Below, piece after piece: positions 1 through 10,500 of a DNA stretch of 64,000 nucleotides (its first letter is position 1; every line of letters begins with the position of its first letter). Origin of the DNA: Arcuatula senhousia (lineage: Eukaryota > Mollusca > Bivalvia > Mytilida > Mytilidae); NCBI GenBank assembly GCA_963971305.1, contig CAXARO010001811.1, positions 62,001-126,000 of the forward strand, written 5' to 3'. The translations under genes and the position numbers were made by a program. The notes beneath the pieces are model-generated. The model ran no database searches, had not been told where the DNA came from, and was given only the letters and a program-made list of their open reading frames with translations.

Positions 1-99
1 CGTTGTCTGTTAACTTTTTAGTGTTTCCACAATAACCTTAGTTCCAGTTATCTGATTGCTATGAAACTTGACAATGATGTTCCTTACCATACAAGGAGG

Positions 100-800
100 A
101 ATGGGATTGATTTTGGGGGTCCCCCTTTTTTTGTTTCGAAATTAGGGGCCCAAAAGTAATCCGATTTTGAAATTTTTTTTGGCAAGTGTATTCTTGTGAG
201 GTAGCAAATCAAAATTTAAGAAATAATTTTTGAGACCATCCCCTTTTTCACTTGTTTTGTAATTAGGGGCCAAAAGGGTCCGTAATCAAAACTTTTTTTA
301 TTTCTGGTTTGTTTTTGAATTTTTGTTTGCAAGTTTATTTTTGTCAAGTAGCGAATCCAAATTTGAGTATTTAATTTTGTGACCCCACCCCTTTTTCACC
401 TGTTACGTAATAAGGGGCCAAAATGGGCCGGAATCGAAACTTTTTTAATTCTTGTCCGATTTTGACAACTTTTTTGCAAGTTTATTCTTGTCAAGTAGCA
501 GATATATTTTTGTGTCCCCTTTTTTTACTGTTATGTTATTAGGGACCAAAAGGGGCCAAAATCGTAACTTTTTTATTACTTGTCTGATTAAAAAAAAATT
601 TACAAGTTCATCCTTGCCAAGTAGTGATTACAAATTTAAGAATAAATCTTTGTGACCTCCGACTTTTTTTCGCTCATTACCTAAGGGGCCGTAATCATAA
701 TTTAAAAAAATTTCTGGTCGATTTTTAATTTTTTCCCCAAACATTATTCTTTTCAAGAGTAGAATACAAAATTGAAAATGTATATTTTTACCCCCTTGGT
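100..800. repeat. Degenerate tandem repeat, 120-150 bp period
   Basis: Five diverged copies carry the landmark AGGGGCCAAAA (near 144, 265, 413, 548 and 684). Each is followed by a T-rich stretch, then GCAAGTTTATTCTTGTCAAG and AATTTAAG. The spacing varies, so this is an old array. The short open frame at 452-655 lies inside it and is not credible. Confidence 0.65.
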
Positions 801-2368
801 CGAGTATAAATCAAGTGAACAGAAAATACATGTAGACTGTAATATCTCAACATGCTCAATGGCCTGAGTATTTTGATACACATATGGAGTTTCTAATATT
901 TAACTGATTTTGAAAAAGACAAACATCAAAAACTTATAATTGTTTTCTGATCTGTGAACAACTTTCAATACAAAAACTTTCATCCATAGATAGTTGAAGA
1001 GAGGATAACAATTTTTTCTATGGTACAACTTATGATACATGTAAAACAAAAACTTGAATCACATGAATTACACAATATTTTTATTTATAAATAATAAATT
1101 TTATATTGCAACATATAATATACATCCAAGATATACAACATGGTATGCATACAGCAAAAGTATAAAAAAAATGATAACCAAACATTCGATTTTGATAAAT
1201 AAACTAAAAATAATAACAATGGAGCCTGTTTTACCTACTCCAATTAAAAAACATATTTTCAAATTCCACATAATCATAGCAACTAAAAACGAAAGGTAAC
1301 TGCTTCAGAAAGAAGAAAATATTTTTTTTTTCATTTTAAAAAGTATGAAAATATATGGAATATAGCAATATTTAAAAAACGATTTTTTTCACTTCCTGTG
1401 ATTATCTTTTCACTTCCAGTCAGTCGAAATGTTGTTTCCATAGCTCCTTATGGGCTTTAACTGTGTTAGGGAATTCTAAAAGTATAGAGTTAAGGCACTT
1501 TGGCTGTTGTCAGTAATCAAATATGGGTAAAAATCATTTAAAATGACAGAAAATGACAAAACACTCAAAAGTCAAAATTGAGGTGCATCAACATGCATTC
1601 GTCAAACAATATGAAATTTGGCATTTCGAAAGAAAAAGTGTTCATTAAAAAGGGGAATATAACTTCTTATTTGATCTATTTAAAGATGACCATTAATTTG
1701 AGCAATGAAAAATCAATTAATTAACCGATTTCTTAACACAATCGTTTGTTGAAGTAGCTACATGTTTTACTAAAGTATCAAGGACTTTCAATTCAAAAAG
1801 TTTATTTACATAAAAAGATTATCATAGAAAATGTATCTATAACGCATGTATTTTTCTCTTTGATCCTTTATCAAGTTTATCTTAAATATAAAATATTAAG
1901 TATACATGTACATGATGTAAATAAATATATGTACAGGTAAACATACATGTATTGCAATTATATAATAAGAAATTTATTCACCACTAACAAACATGCAAAT
2001 GAATTCTAAAACTTGACATGTATATGTGTATTTTGTCCTTCAAGACGAAACATAATGTGAATTAATCAAGTGGAGAGCCTAATGCTTTGACATGAAAAGA
2101 AGTACAAATATATTTATCATCAATCATGTTTTAAAAATTTCTAGGAAAAAAAGACATGTCGAGAAGACTACTATTTGAATAATAATCTACATTGTACTGT
2201 ATACATAAATCTTAATATCTTGTAATATGTTAACAACATCTACATATTTAAAAGTCAGTTCAACACAGGATACAAAGCAAGAATGCTTACAAATTATAAT
2301 ATCTAAACAACATATAGATATTTTAAAGTCAGTATTCAAGCAAGAAAGCTTACAAAATTTGAGTCTTT
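801..2368. other. AT-rich stretch without recognisable gene
   Basis: No credible coding frame, RNA gene or repeat pair was seen. ACATGTA words are frequent, as in much of this window. The frame at 1054-1299 is low-complexity AT. Confidence 0.5.
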
Positions 2369-2671
2369 TCAAAAGACAGAAGGGCCACCATCATTGAGGA
2401 CAACATGAGGCAATACCCGGTGAATGTGATCGATATACTTAGCACATTGCTCAGCTGATAAAGATTCCCAAAATGAACGGATACCATTTACTAGATCTTC
2501 TTTCTTCTTCGGTTTTACAACAGTGTTTAAAAAGTTCTTTAAAGCTGACCAAACATTTTCTATCACATTAATGTCAGGCGAGGATGCTGGGAAATTCATT
2601 AAATGTTCATAAACACCATGTTCTTTCATCCAATCAACAGTAGACTTGCTCTTATGTTTGCTGTCATTATC
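2369..2671 (-). CDS. Transposase exon 3: second Asp and Glu of the catalytic triad
   Basis: The exon begins after the acceptor ttttttag with DNDSKHKSKS and runs in frame to a TGA after GGPSVF. It supplies the second catalytic Asp and the Glu of SPDINVIENVW, then a tail rich in Lys and Glu. It is intact for 100 codons. With exon 2 it forms the expected QDND motif exactly across the splice junction, which is strong evidence that the intron is real. Confidence 0.8.
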   Translation of the reverse strand, partial: DNDSKHKSKSTVDWMKEHGVYEHLMNFPASSPDINVIENVWSALKNFLNTVVKPKKKEDLVNGIRSFWESLSAEQCAKYIDHIHRVLPHVVLNDGGPSVF

Positions 2672-3444
2672 CTAAAAAATATCAGATGCATGAATGACAT
2701 TTTAAAATACAAGCACTTTTATTTTATACAAAACTTGAACCTATGATAATGCTTTTTTTGTGTGTTAAACCTGATAAGGACTTGTGTTACATGTTTGTTT
2801 TTGTTGTTATTTAAGTATTGTATTATTTTATACATGCAATACTAGAAGACAATAAGATTTTCTTATTTCCATAAAACTATTGATCAACAGTACTATTACC
2901 TGATTACATGTAATAGCCCACCTAGCATGTCTAGTTTAAACATTATATATTCAACCTCAAATGGGAAAAATAAGAATATGATATCCCTCTTCAGCTTCAG
3001 TTTGCAATGTGTTTTTGTAGTGTCCCATATCTCAGCCTACTCTTATCAGACTCTAACAGGAGTCTTTAAAATGCATGGGGTACATGAATTGCTCCATTTT
3101 AAAAGAACAACACAAAAAGGTGAAATATATGCATGATAAGAATGACCACTTTTGACGAAGACATTTGGTGTATTAACTTTATTGTTTTGGCTATGTGATT
3201 TTATGTTCTGTAAAGCGCTTAGAGTAATGTAATTGTAGATACATTTGCAAGCGCTATACAAGTGTTGTAATAATATTAATTCATAGGATTTTGCATACAC
3301 AGGTACAGGTGCAAAAAATTGAATGCAAATTCCGTAAGCCAATAATCCAATAAAAATTGTGTTGATTAAGTGGAATCCATTAATAAAACACTTTAAATTT
3401 ATAGCTTGAAAAAAAGATAAATACAATTTCATAAAAAAAAATAC

Positions 3445-3597
3445 CTGATATAGTCTGTATCCTTCTGGAAATTTGTTGTTGACAAAAGGTAGCAGATTGT
3501 TGTTGAGAATTTTTTGGTATGTCAAGGAGTCCATTACACCAGTGAAACAGCATAGGTTGGTTCTACCACGGTAGGATATACCACCCCATATATGAAC
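3445..3597 (-). CDS. Transposase exon 2: VHIWGGIS block
   Basis: The exon is 51 codons with an ag acceptor and a CAG/gtattt donor. It starts VHIWGGISYRGRTNLC and ends FPEGYRLYQ. The WGGIS block and the LTYQKIL..LLPF segment are typical of the middle of Tc1-like catalytic domains. Both boundaries are phase 0. The longer open frame past the donor is intron read-through. Confidence 0.78.
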
Positions 3598-4179
3598 CTA
3601 GAAAATCAAAATTAAAATATTACTATATTGCATATCTAGTAGGAATGCAAAATACAACAAAACAAAGCAAAATGTAAACATACATACATGTGACATACCG
3701 ACCGTCACTTAGTTTTAAAACAAGCATGACATGCTAATAAATAAATGAATGGGTGAACTACATGTATAGCTACTCCTATTACATAAGAGGTCTTGTTTTC
3801 GTAACTCAATACTGTAAGGATGGCAACAAGTCCAAAAATTAAAAATAGCATGCCATCCAACCTGCAATGTTGTTGGAGTACATGTATAGCAAGCAGGAGC
3901 TCATATCTGATTTCGGTTCGACTGTTACATATGTACATGTATATGGTTTTTTTTTTGGTTGTGATGATTTTATTTCTACAGATTTAGCATTTAAGACATT
4001 TTATTGCCGCACATTGTTTTCACTATGTTTCAAATGATTCTGTTTTTACATTTCTTTTCAAATATTGGCATTTGAGTGACCAATTACATTGTACCATTAC
4101 AATTAATTGGTACCATACTTCTTTGATTCAATCAATCTTTATTTTAAAATAAAAATAATGATATTGTTGTGTCACTTCT

Positions 4180-4400
4180 ACACGTACAATGTATGTTTGT
4201 TTGTCACTTTCATCTATATATATGCTTATTGTTCTATGTCCAGAAATGGGTCTTTCTTTGATAATCATGATAATAAGGGATTGGTTTTGAATCTTATGTG
4301 TGGTATTAATAGTTCTGAACTATTTTAGACCTGGGCCATGTTTAATAACCATTGTCGCGTACACTTATTCCACATCTCTTTATTGTCATTCTATAAACTA
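4180..4400 (+). repeat. Dispersed repeat, partner near 31.65-31.88 kb
   Basis: Both places share GTCTTTC.TTGATAAT, a TTTTGAATCTT block and then TGTCGC..ACACT.ATTCCACA followed by CTTTATTGTC or similar. The terminal block recurs near 30.70 kb and, reversed, at 52.19 kb. The family was not identified. Confidence 0.45.
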
Positions 4401-4479
4401 ATTTGGAATAGTATACAGATGTATATGCAAGAATGATTTGAAGCCTACCATCATTATGATTTATGATAATTCATCTTAC

Positions 4480-5040
4480 CTTATAAGCATGCTTAGGCTT
4501 TGGTTTCTTTCCTGGTATTTTCTGCAGTTCTGATCTTGGTTTAAAGAAAAATATCTTTCCGTTTGAACTCATCTCTACTGTGCTTTCATCTGTGAAAATA
4601 ACATCTTCAAATGTGTCCCTGATAGTCAAAGCAGTTAAGCACCATTCAAGTCGTCTTGCCTGATTCATTTTACTTATCAACTGACAATACTTTACGCGTT
4701 TAGTAGTCCACCCTAGTTTTTTCCTAATCTTGCATATGGATCTTGCAGAAATACTTATTTTAAAAGTCACAAACAGTTTCTCTTGAAGCATTTTCGATGT
4801 CGACTCACAGTTTTCCTCCATCCAAACATTAATCATTTGTAAATGAAGATCATTGAGGATTGGACGCCTGAACCTTCTCTTCACATCTCTTATACTGCCG
4901 GTTGCCTTAAACCTCTAAAGAAATAGTCTGACTGATTGCCTGGTTGTTTTAATATCATGATTCACCTCCAAGGCTTTCTGGATGCCAACAGTTGACAACA
5001 AAGCAGCTGCATACTGTAATATCAGTGTCTTCTGACCATG
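4480..5040 (-). pseudogene. Transposase exon 1: DNA-binding region and first catalytic Asp, with in-frame TAG
   Basis: The frame reads from about GQKTLILQYAAALL through TTRQSVRLFL, meets TAG at 4917-4915, then continues RFKATGSIRDVKRRFRRP to FTDEST and ends KPKHAYK at a AAG/gtaaga donor. The stop sits inside the helix-turn-helix linker, where related proteins have an unbroken chain, so one CAG to TAG change is the simplest explanation. The alternative is that tttctttag is a splice acceptor and the upstream part is intron. The true start was not found; the frame is open only to 5094 and then runs into a heptamer repeat. Confidence 0.65.
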
Positions 5041-5144
5041 CCGGATGTTTACAATAACATATAAAATTAAAAAAGCTACGAAATCGAGAATGATTTATTT
5101 CCGGAAAGACTGACTGACAAATAACATATATACATGTATATATA

Positions 5145-5345
5145 GGTACACGGTACACGGTACACGGAACGGTACACGGTACACGGTACACGGAGCGGTA
5201 CACGGTACACGGTACACGGAGCGGACACGGTACACGGTACACGGTACACGGAGCGCACACGGTACACGGTACACGGTACACGGAACGATTTACACGGTAC
5301 ACGGTACACGGTACACGATACACGGTACACGGTACACGGTACACG
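5145..5345. repeat. Heptamer minisatellite (GGTACAC)n
   Basis: About 200 bp of GGTACAC repeats, broken at intervals by GGAGCG or GGAACG, giving a higher-order pattern. Long open frames read through it only because 7-bp repeats without stops stay open. Confidence 0.92.
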
Positions 5346-5377
5346 CTAAAAAGGGAACGTTGAATGATTCAGGGAGT

Positions 5378-5593
5378 GTAATATGTGGCGGGGTTAAACT
5401 GGTTTTTTGGGCCCAACCTTCCCCCTATCAATATTCCTAGACAAAGCACAAAAACTAAACACACAATAAAAATCAAATCAATCAAAGTCCAATTCTACTA
5501 GAGAGAACCTAAGACAAAAAACAAGAACAAACAAAAGGACGGTAAAGGAACTCTCTATAGAACACTCGCTGTTACTGACAGCTAGCTGAGAAT
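5378..5593. repeat. Dispersed 0.2-kb repeat, copy 1
   Basis: Starts GTAATATGTGGCGGGGTT, continues through GGGCCCAACCTTCCCCCTAT and ends ACAGCTAGCTGAGAAT. A near-identical copy lies at 30979-31199. The 171-bp satellite begins within two bases of its end, whereas the other copy is followed by unrelated sequence. Confidence 0.85.
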
Positions 5594-5594
5594 G

Positions 5595-7568
5595 TTTGGT
5601 CCCCCTAGAAGCCAAGACTGGTCCATGTAAAAAATAAAGACCCCTGAGATTGTGTAGTTTGGTCCTTGCCCTGTCGTACCCTAGAGTGAAGGGGTCCACA
5701 CGCTAGGGGTCTACCATTTCCTAAAGGGGTCCAAAATTAAGACGATACATGTCAGTATAATAAAGTTTGGTCCCCTTCGAAGCCAAAACTGGTCCATGTA
5801 AATAATAAAGACCACTGAGATTGTGTAGTTTTATCCTTGCCCTGTCGTATCCTATATTGAGGGGATCCACACGCTAGGGGTCTACCATTTCCTAAAGGGG
5901 TCCAAAAGTAATACGTTACATGTCAGTATAGTAACGTTTGGTCCCCTTAGAGGCCAAGACTGGTCCATGTAAAAAATAAAGACCACTGAGATTGTGTAGT
6001 TTGGTCCTTGTCCTATCGTACCCTAGAGTGAAGGGGTCCACACGCTAGGGGTCTACCATTTCCTAAAGGGGTCCAAAAGTAAGACGTTACATGTCAGTAT
6101 AGTAAAGTTTGGTCCCCCTAGAAGACAAGACTGGTCCTTGTTAAAATAAAGACCACTGAGATTGTGTAGTTCGGTCCTTGCCCTGTCGTACCCTGGGGTG
6201 AGGGGGTCCACACGTTAGGGGTCTACCATTTCCTAAAGGGGTCCAAATGTAAGACGTAACATGTCAGTATAGTAAAGTTTGGTCCCCTTAGAAGCCAAGA
6301 CTGTTCCATGAAAAAAATAAAGACCACTGAGATTGTGTAGTTCGGTCCTTGCTCTGTCGTATCCTAGAGTGAAGGGGTCCACACGCTAGGGGTCTACCAT
6401 TTTCTAAAGGGGTCCAAAAGAAATACGTTACATGTCAGTATAGTAAAGTTTGGTCCCCTAAGAAGCCAAGACTGGTCCATGTAAAAAATAAAGACCACTG
6501 AGATTGCGTAATTTGGTCCTTGTCCTGTCGTTCATTAGAGTGAGGGGGTCCACACGCTAGGGGTCCACCATTTCCTAAAGGGGTACAAAGGTAAGACGTT
6601 ACTTGTCAGTATAGTAAAGTTTGGTCCCCATAGAAGCCAAGACTGTTACATGTAAAAAATAAAGACCACTGAGATTGTGTAGTTCGGTCCTTGCCCTGTC
6701 GTATCCTAGAGTGAGGGGGTCCACACGCTAGGGGTCTACCATTTCCTAAAGGGGTCCAAAAGTAAGACGTTACATGTCAGTATGATAAAGTTTGGTCCCC
6801 TTAGAAGCCAAGACTGGTCCATATAAAAAATAAAGACCACTGAGATTGTGTTGTTTTGTCCTTGCCCTGTCGTACCCTAGAGTGAGAGTGTCCACACGCT
6901 AGGGGTCTACCATTTCCTAAAGGGGTCCAAAAGTAAGACGTTTCATGTCAGTATAGTAAAGTTTGGTCCCCCTATAAGCCAAGACTGGTCCATGTAAAAA
7001 ATAAAGACCCCTGAGATTGTGTAGTTTGGTCCTTGCCCTGTCGTACCCTAGAGTGAAGGGGTCCACACGCTAGGGGTCTACCATTTTCTAAAGGGGTCCA
7101 TAAGAAATACGTTACATGTCAGTATAGTAAAGTTTGGTCCCCTTAGAAGCCAAGACTGGTCCATGTTAAAAATAAAGACCACTGAGATTGTGTAGTTTGG
7201 TCCTTGTCCTGTCGTACCCTAGAGTGAAGGGGTCCACACGCTAGGGGTCTACCATTTCCTAAAGGGGTCCAAAATTAATACGTTACATGTCAGTATAGTA
7301 ACGTTTGGTCCCCATAGAAGCCAACACTGGTCCATGTAAAAAATTGAGACCACTGAGATTGTGTAGTTTGGTCCTTGCCCTGTCGTTCCCTAAAGTGAGG
7401 GGTCCACACGCTATGGGTCTACCATTTCCTAAAGGGGTCCAAGGGTAAGACGTTACATGTCAGTATAGTAAAGTTTGGTCCCCTTAGAAGCCAAGACTGG
7501 TCCATGTAAAAAATAAAGACCACTGAGATTGTGTAGTTTGGTCCTTGCCCTGTCGTACCCTAGAGTGA
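5595..7568. repeat. 171-bp satellite array, about 11.5 copies
   Basis: TTTGGTCCCC recurs at 5595, 5766, 5937, 6108, 6278, 6449, 6620, 6791, 6962, 7133, 7304 and 7474, a period of 171 (twice 170). Each monomer carries AAGCCAAGACTGGTCCATG, GACCACTGAGATTGTGTAG, GGGGTCCACACGCTAGGGG and GTTACATGTCAGTATAG. Divergence between units is low. No gene was seen inside. Confidence 0.96.
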
Positions 7569-7572
7569 GGTA

Positions 7573-8470
7573 ATGTGATGTTTGGCATAAGGATAAGAGG
7601 TTACATGTGTGCTCTATAAAGTTTTGTTCAAGGAGTTCCTTTAGTTTTTTTTAAATAAAGGAGTATTTCCGGGTTGCTTATTAACTTGTGGTTTTGATTC
7701 CGATTCTGATACAAAAATATGTGAAAACACAATACAGAAAACTTTGAGCATACATTGTATCAGGCTAGGTTATTATTAATAAAGATATTCTTGTCGCCGC
7801 CAAAAACTAACAAAATGAAGGACAATAAATAATAAACCATTATAAACTGTTACAATCTATTATTTCCTGCTTAAGTTCATGACAGTTCAAGATGGAAAAT
7901 ACAAATCTGTCATGGCCTATTATTTTCTGCAGCAATTCACAATAGTGCATAACAGTTAGTTAGAACTGCCTTTTACTATGGCAATGGTGTACAGTGCATA
8001 ATAGGTCAAGAAAAAATGTCAACTGCTTTGCACAAGTGCTACGAACCAGGACAGTGATAAACAATACACTCAGGTAAAATTGTAACAATTTAGGACAATG
8101 ATTAACAATCAAGGTAAAGTCTGTCACGACCTATGACAAACTTACCAATGTCGGACAGTCGAGGCCAAAGTAGGACAGTGCATTATAAGTGGAAGGTAAT
8201 CACTGTCACAAACTATCCTTGATTGTATAGGGTGAAAATGTTAATTCACTGTTGTTTGACAGTAGTTTCACAGTAAATAGCAGTGTAAGGCAGTAAAAAA
8301 ATGACTGTATCTGGTATAGACAGTAATTTTTTTGGTTCATATTGAAGGCAAATTTGGTAACAAATTGAAATTCAAAGTTTTCTTTTACTACATTTTGGTC
8401 TAAATGACATTATAAAAAATTGGGGACGAAAACAAATGTGATTTTGGTAGACAATATGCTTTAAAAGTTA
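7573..8470. other. No gene; loose ACAGT-rich repeats
   Basis: Short words such as GACAGTG, ACAGTGCATAA and AACAATTTAGGACAGTG recur irregularly from about 7870 to 8330. No coding frame was recognised. Confidence 0.4.
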
Positions 8471-8499
8471 TATTTCACGAGTGTTAAACGTGCTCAGCA

Positions 8500-9430
8500 G
8501 AACCCACTCAATTACTGACCGATTGAAAAAGGGGAAGCACGGTACAACTAATCATGCTTAAGCTATGTTCCAGATTTTTATTTAATGTTCAGTAGATGAT
8601 GAAAAATCTTTCTCGAAATTTTTTTTCCAGTTTGACCTTAAATTCGGCTCGGAAAACAGAAAATAGATGATTGACTGACCTAGAGATGGAGGCACGATAT
8701 AACTCGTCACACTAAAGCTATGTACAAAATATTTGAAATCAATCCCTTAGATGGAAACAGGGAATCTCTAACAAATAAAAAAAAAGATGTGAGAGCAGGT
8801 GGTGTAGTGATTTATGCGTCTGTAGTCCGGCCACTTGAACCAAAGTTCAAAGTGGTTTGATCCTTATCAGGGTTTAAAAAATTTATGAACCATTTTTTGT
8901 ATTCTCTCTTGAAACAATTTGCAAGAATTTTCTAAAAGATTGATGCTAGTCCATCGAACGGAAAGAAAAAAAGGTTGTCCCGTGTATGTCCCTTTGTAGA
9001 TTTTGATAAGTGTATGCTCAATTGGACCCGCTTAAAAAGCCACCCTCGCAAACTGCTAGCTCGAGAGGACTTCACAAACTGTAAATCAGTATAATTTAGC
9101 GGCAGTTTTATTTTCGCCACTTTGGCAGGGACATTTCTATTGTAGTGTATGGACAATAACATTACAGTGCAAACTAATATACAGTCGTCATACTGCGATA
9201 AAAGAAAGAGCGAACATTTTCCGGTTTACAGTAATTATTTAATTTGTTTCCAAATCCAGGAAAAATAAATTTGTTTAAACTAAACCAACTGAACACACTT
9301 TTTATCCGTCAAATAGTCTAAGTCAGCTCGGAAAACATGAATTAGATGATTGGCTGACTCGGAAAGAAAAGAGGATGTACAACTTTTCATGACAAGGCTG
9401 TGTACCATCTATGGAATTATTTCTTTCAGT
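8500..9430. repeat. Degenerate repeat, three copies with unrelated sequence between
   Basis: Copies near 8505-8625, 8640-8770 and 9320-9430 share GCTCGGAAAACA, AGATGATTG.CTGAC and a block like CGGTACAACTAATCATG..AAGCTATGTACC. The frame at 8932-9162 between copies two and three has no recognised domain. Confidence 0.45.
8790..8880 (+). repeat. tRNA-derived SINE-like head
   Basis: GGTGGTGTAGTGATTTATGCG resembles a pol III A box and GTGGTTTGATCC, about 50 bp on, resembles a B box. The spacing fits a tRNA-like promoter, but the sequence does not fold into a full tRNA, so a decayed SINE head is more likely. Confidence 0.45.
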
Positions 9431-9516
9431 AGAAGAGTTTAGTAACCAGTTACGAAACAGACGAACAAACAGTTGTCCTATGTCTTTCTTTTTTATGCAG
9501 TTTAAAAAATTATTAC

Positions 9517-9576
9517 CTCTAATATGTGGTGGTACTGGATCTTCTTTCATTTTTCTTTGATCTCTTTCAATCTGTC
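9517..9576 (-). CDS. Putative short linker exon of the CARD gene
   Basis: Sixty bases lie between a ttttacag acceptor and an AGAG/gtaata donor, phase 1 at both ends. They read (G)QIERDQRKMKEDPVPPHIR(G). Phase, symmetry and strand match the five exons upstream, which is the main reason to assign it to the same gene. No domain is recognised. It follows the second CARD exon after about 4.2 kb of intron that contains two transposons. Confidence 0.5.
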
Positions 9577-10500
9577 CTGTAAAATTAGTACATGGATATT
9601 AAAAGAATAAAGAATACTGACCAAGTTTGAAAGATCAAATTTTGGTTTGCAACTTTGCCTTTAATAAATTTTGAGTTTATTTGTATACATATAGTAATTT
9701 TGAAAATACGCGAGTTTCGGAATAAACTCCAGTATTTTTGTTTCACAACAGCATCTATAATATGTTTAGTTATTGTTTAGTTAATTTGTACAGATAATGT
9801 TTTGACGTATTTGGCCTCTTTGATTGTTTTTTTTTTCATAACAAATTTATTGGAATTCAATATAAAAGTTTCGGATAGAATATTTTATAAGGATTCCCAC
9901 GAAACTCGGACATAAAGTAAAAAGGTTAAATTGTTGCATAAGGGTCCAATTGTGACCCTTTGTCGCGTTGTAACTTGTGCGCGATAGATAGTTTAAAATC
10001 AGTGCAATATTTGGTTGGCAAAATTACATAAGAAATACAATGAAAGACAAAGTATAAAAAATCAGATGAAGAGTAATCAAGCTTTGCCAAAAGAACAATT
10101 CCTTTTGGAACTTCTGAAGGCTGCTGACAGTCTTGCATCGTGTTTTTTTAATTTCCAGTTTGCTGAGCGCAGTATGATACGACTGCAACATTTCAAATCC
10201 TGTAGGTTTTAGGCCTTATTTGGATAGTCAATGTTTTTGGAATCATGCATCCCTTGTTGGAAAGATTTTATAGACGTGCATTCTTTAGTGGACTTTTCGT
10301 CATAAGCAGAAATGAACATGCAAACTGTCACTTAATCTATTGTTTGGCCTTTAACTTTATTCACAACCTTTTCCCTTTTATACGCAGAAAAAAGGAGTTC
10401 AGCAAAAAAAAAAATATTTCAACCGTTTTATATACAAGTTTTATTCTGTCCGCAGCTAAGGGCCCATTCAAAACAAGCCATTGTGGTAATACATTATATA
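9577..10500. other. Intronic sequence, no feature recognised
   Basis: AT-rich. The overlapping frames at 9926-10565 lack recognisable domains. Confidence 0.4.

Larger units (their letters stand above)
2369..5040 (-). mobile_element. Tc1/mariner-type transposase gene with two introns (DD36E)
   Basis: Three blocks on the minus strand join in frame into a Tc1/mariner-type transposase. They encode a helix-turn-helix region ending in RFKATGSIRD, the first catalytic Asp in FTDEST, the linker KVHIWGGIS, the second Asp in QDNDSKH, and the Glu in SPDINVIENVW. I count 36 residues between the second Asp and the Glu, against 34 in classical Tc1. The breaks are consensus splice sites: AAG/gtaaga to ttttctag/GT, and CAG/gtattt to ttttttag/GA, both phase 0. 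The introns are about 0.88 and 0.77 kb. A TAG interrupts the frame just before RFKATG, so this copy is probably inactive. No terminal inverted repeats were found. It may be an element family with introns or a formerly domesticated gene. Confidence 0.8.

Noticed and set aside
4955..5344. Long open frames through the heptamer repeat
   Set aside because: A 7-bp repeat without stops is open in all frames it allows; the VYRVPCT-type peptide is an artefact.
8795..8875. Functional tRNA gene
   Set aside because: A- and B-box-like words exist but acceptor, anticodon and T arms do not pair; a SINE remnant is more likely.
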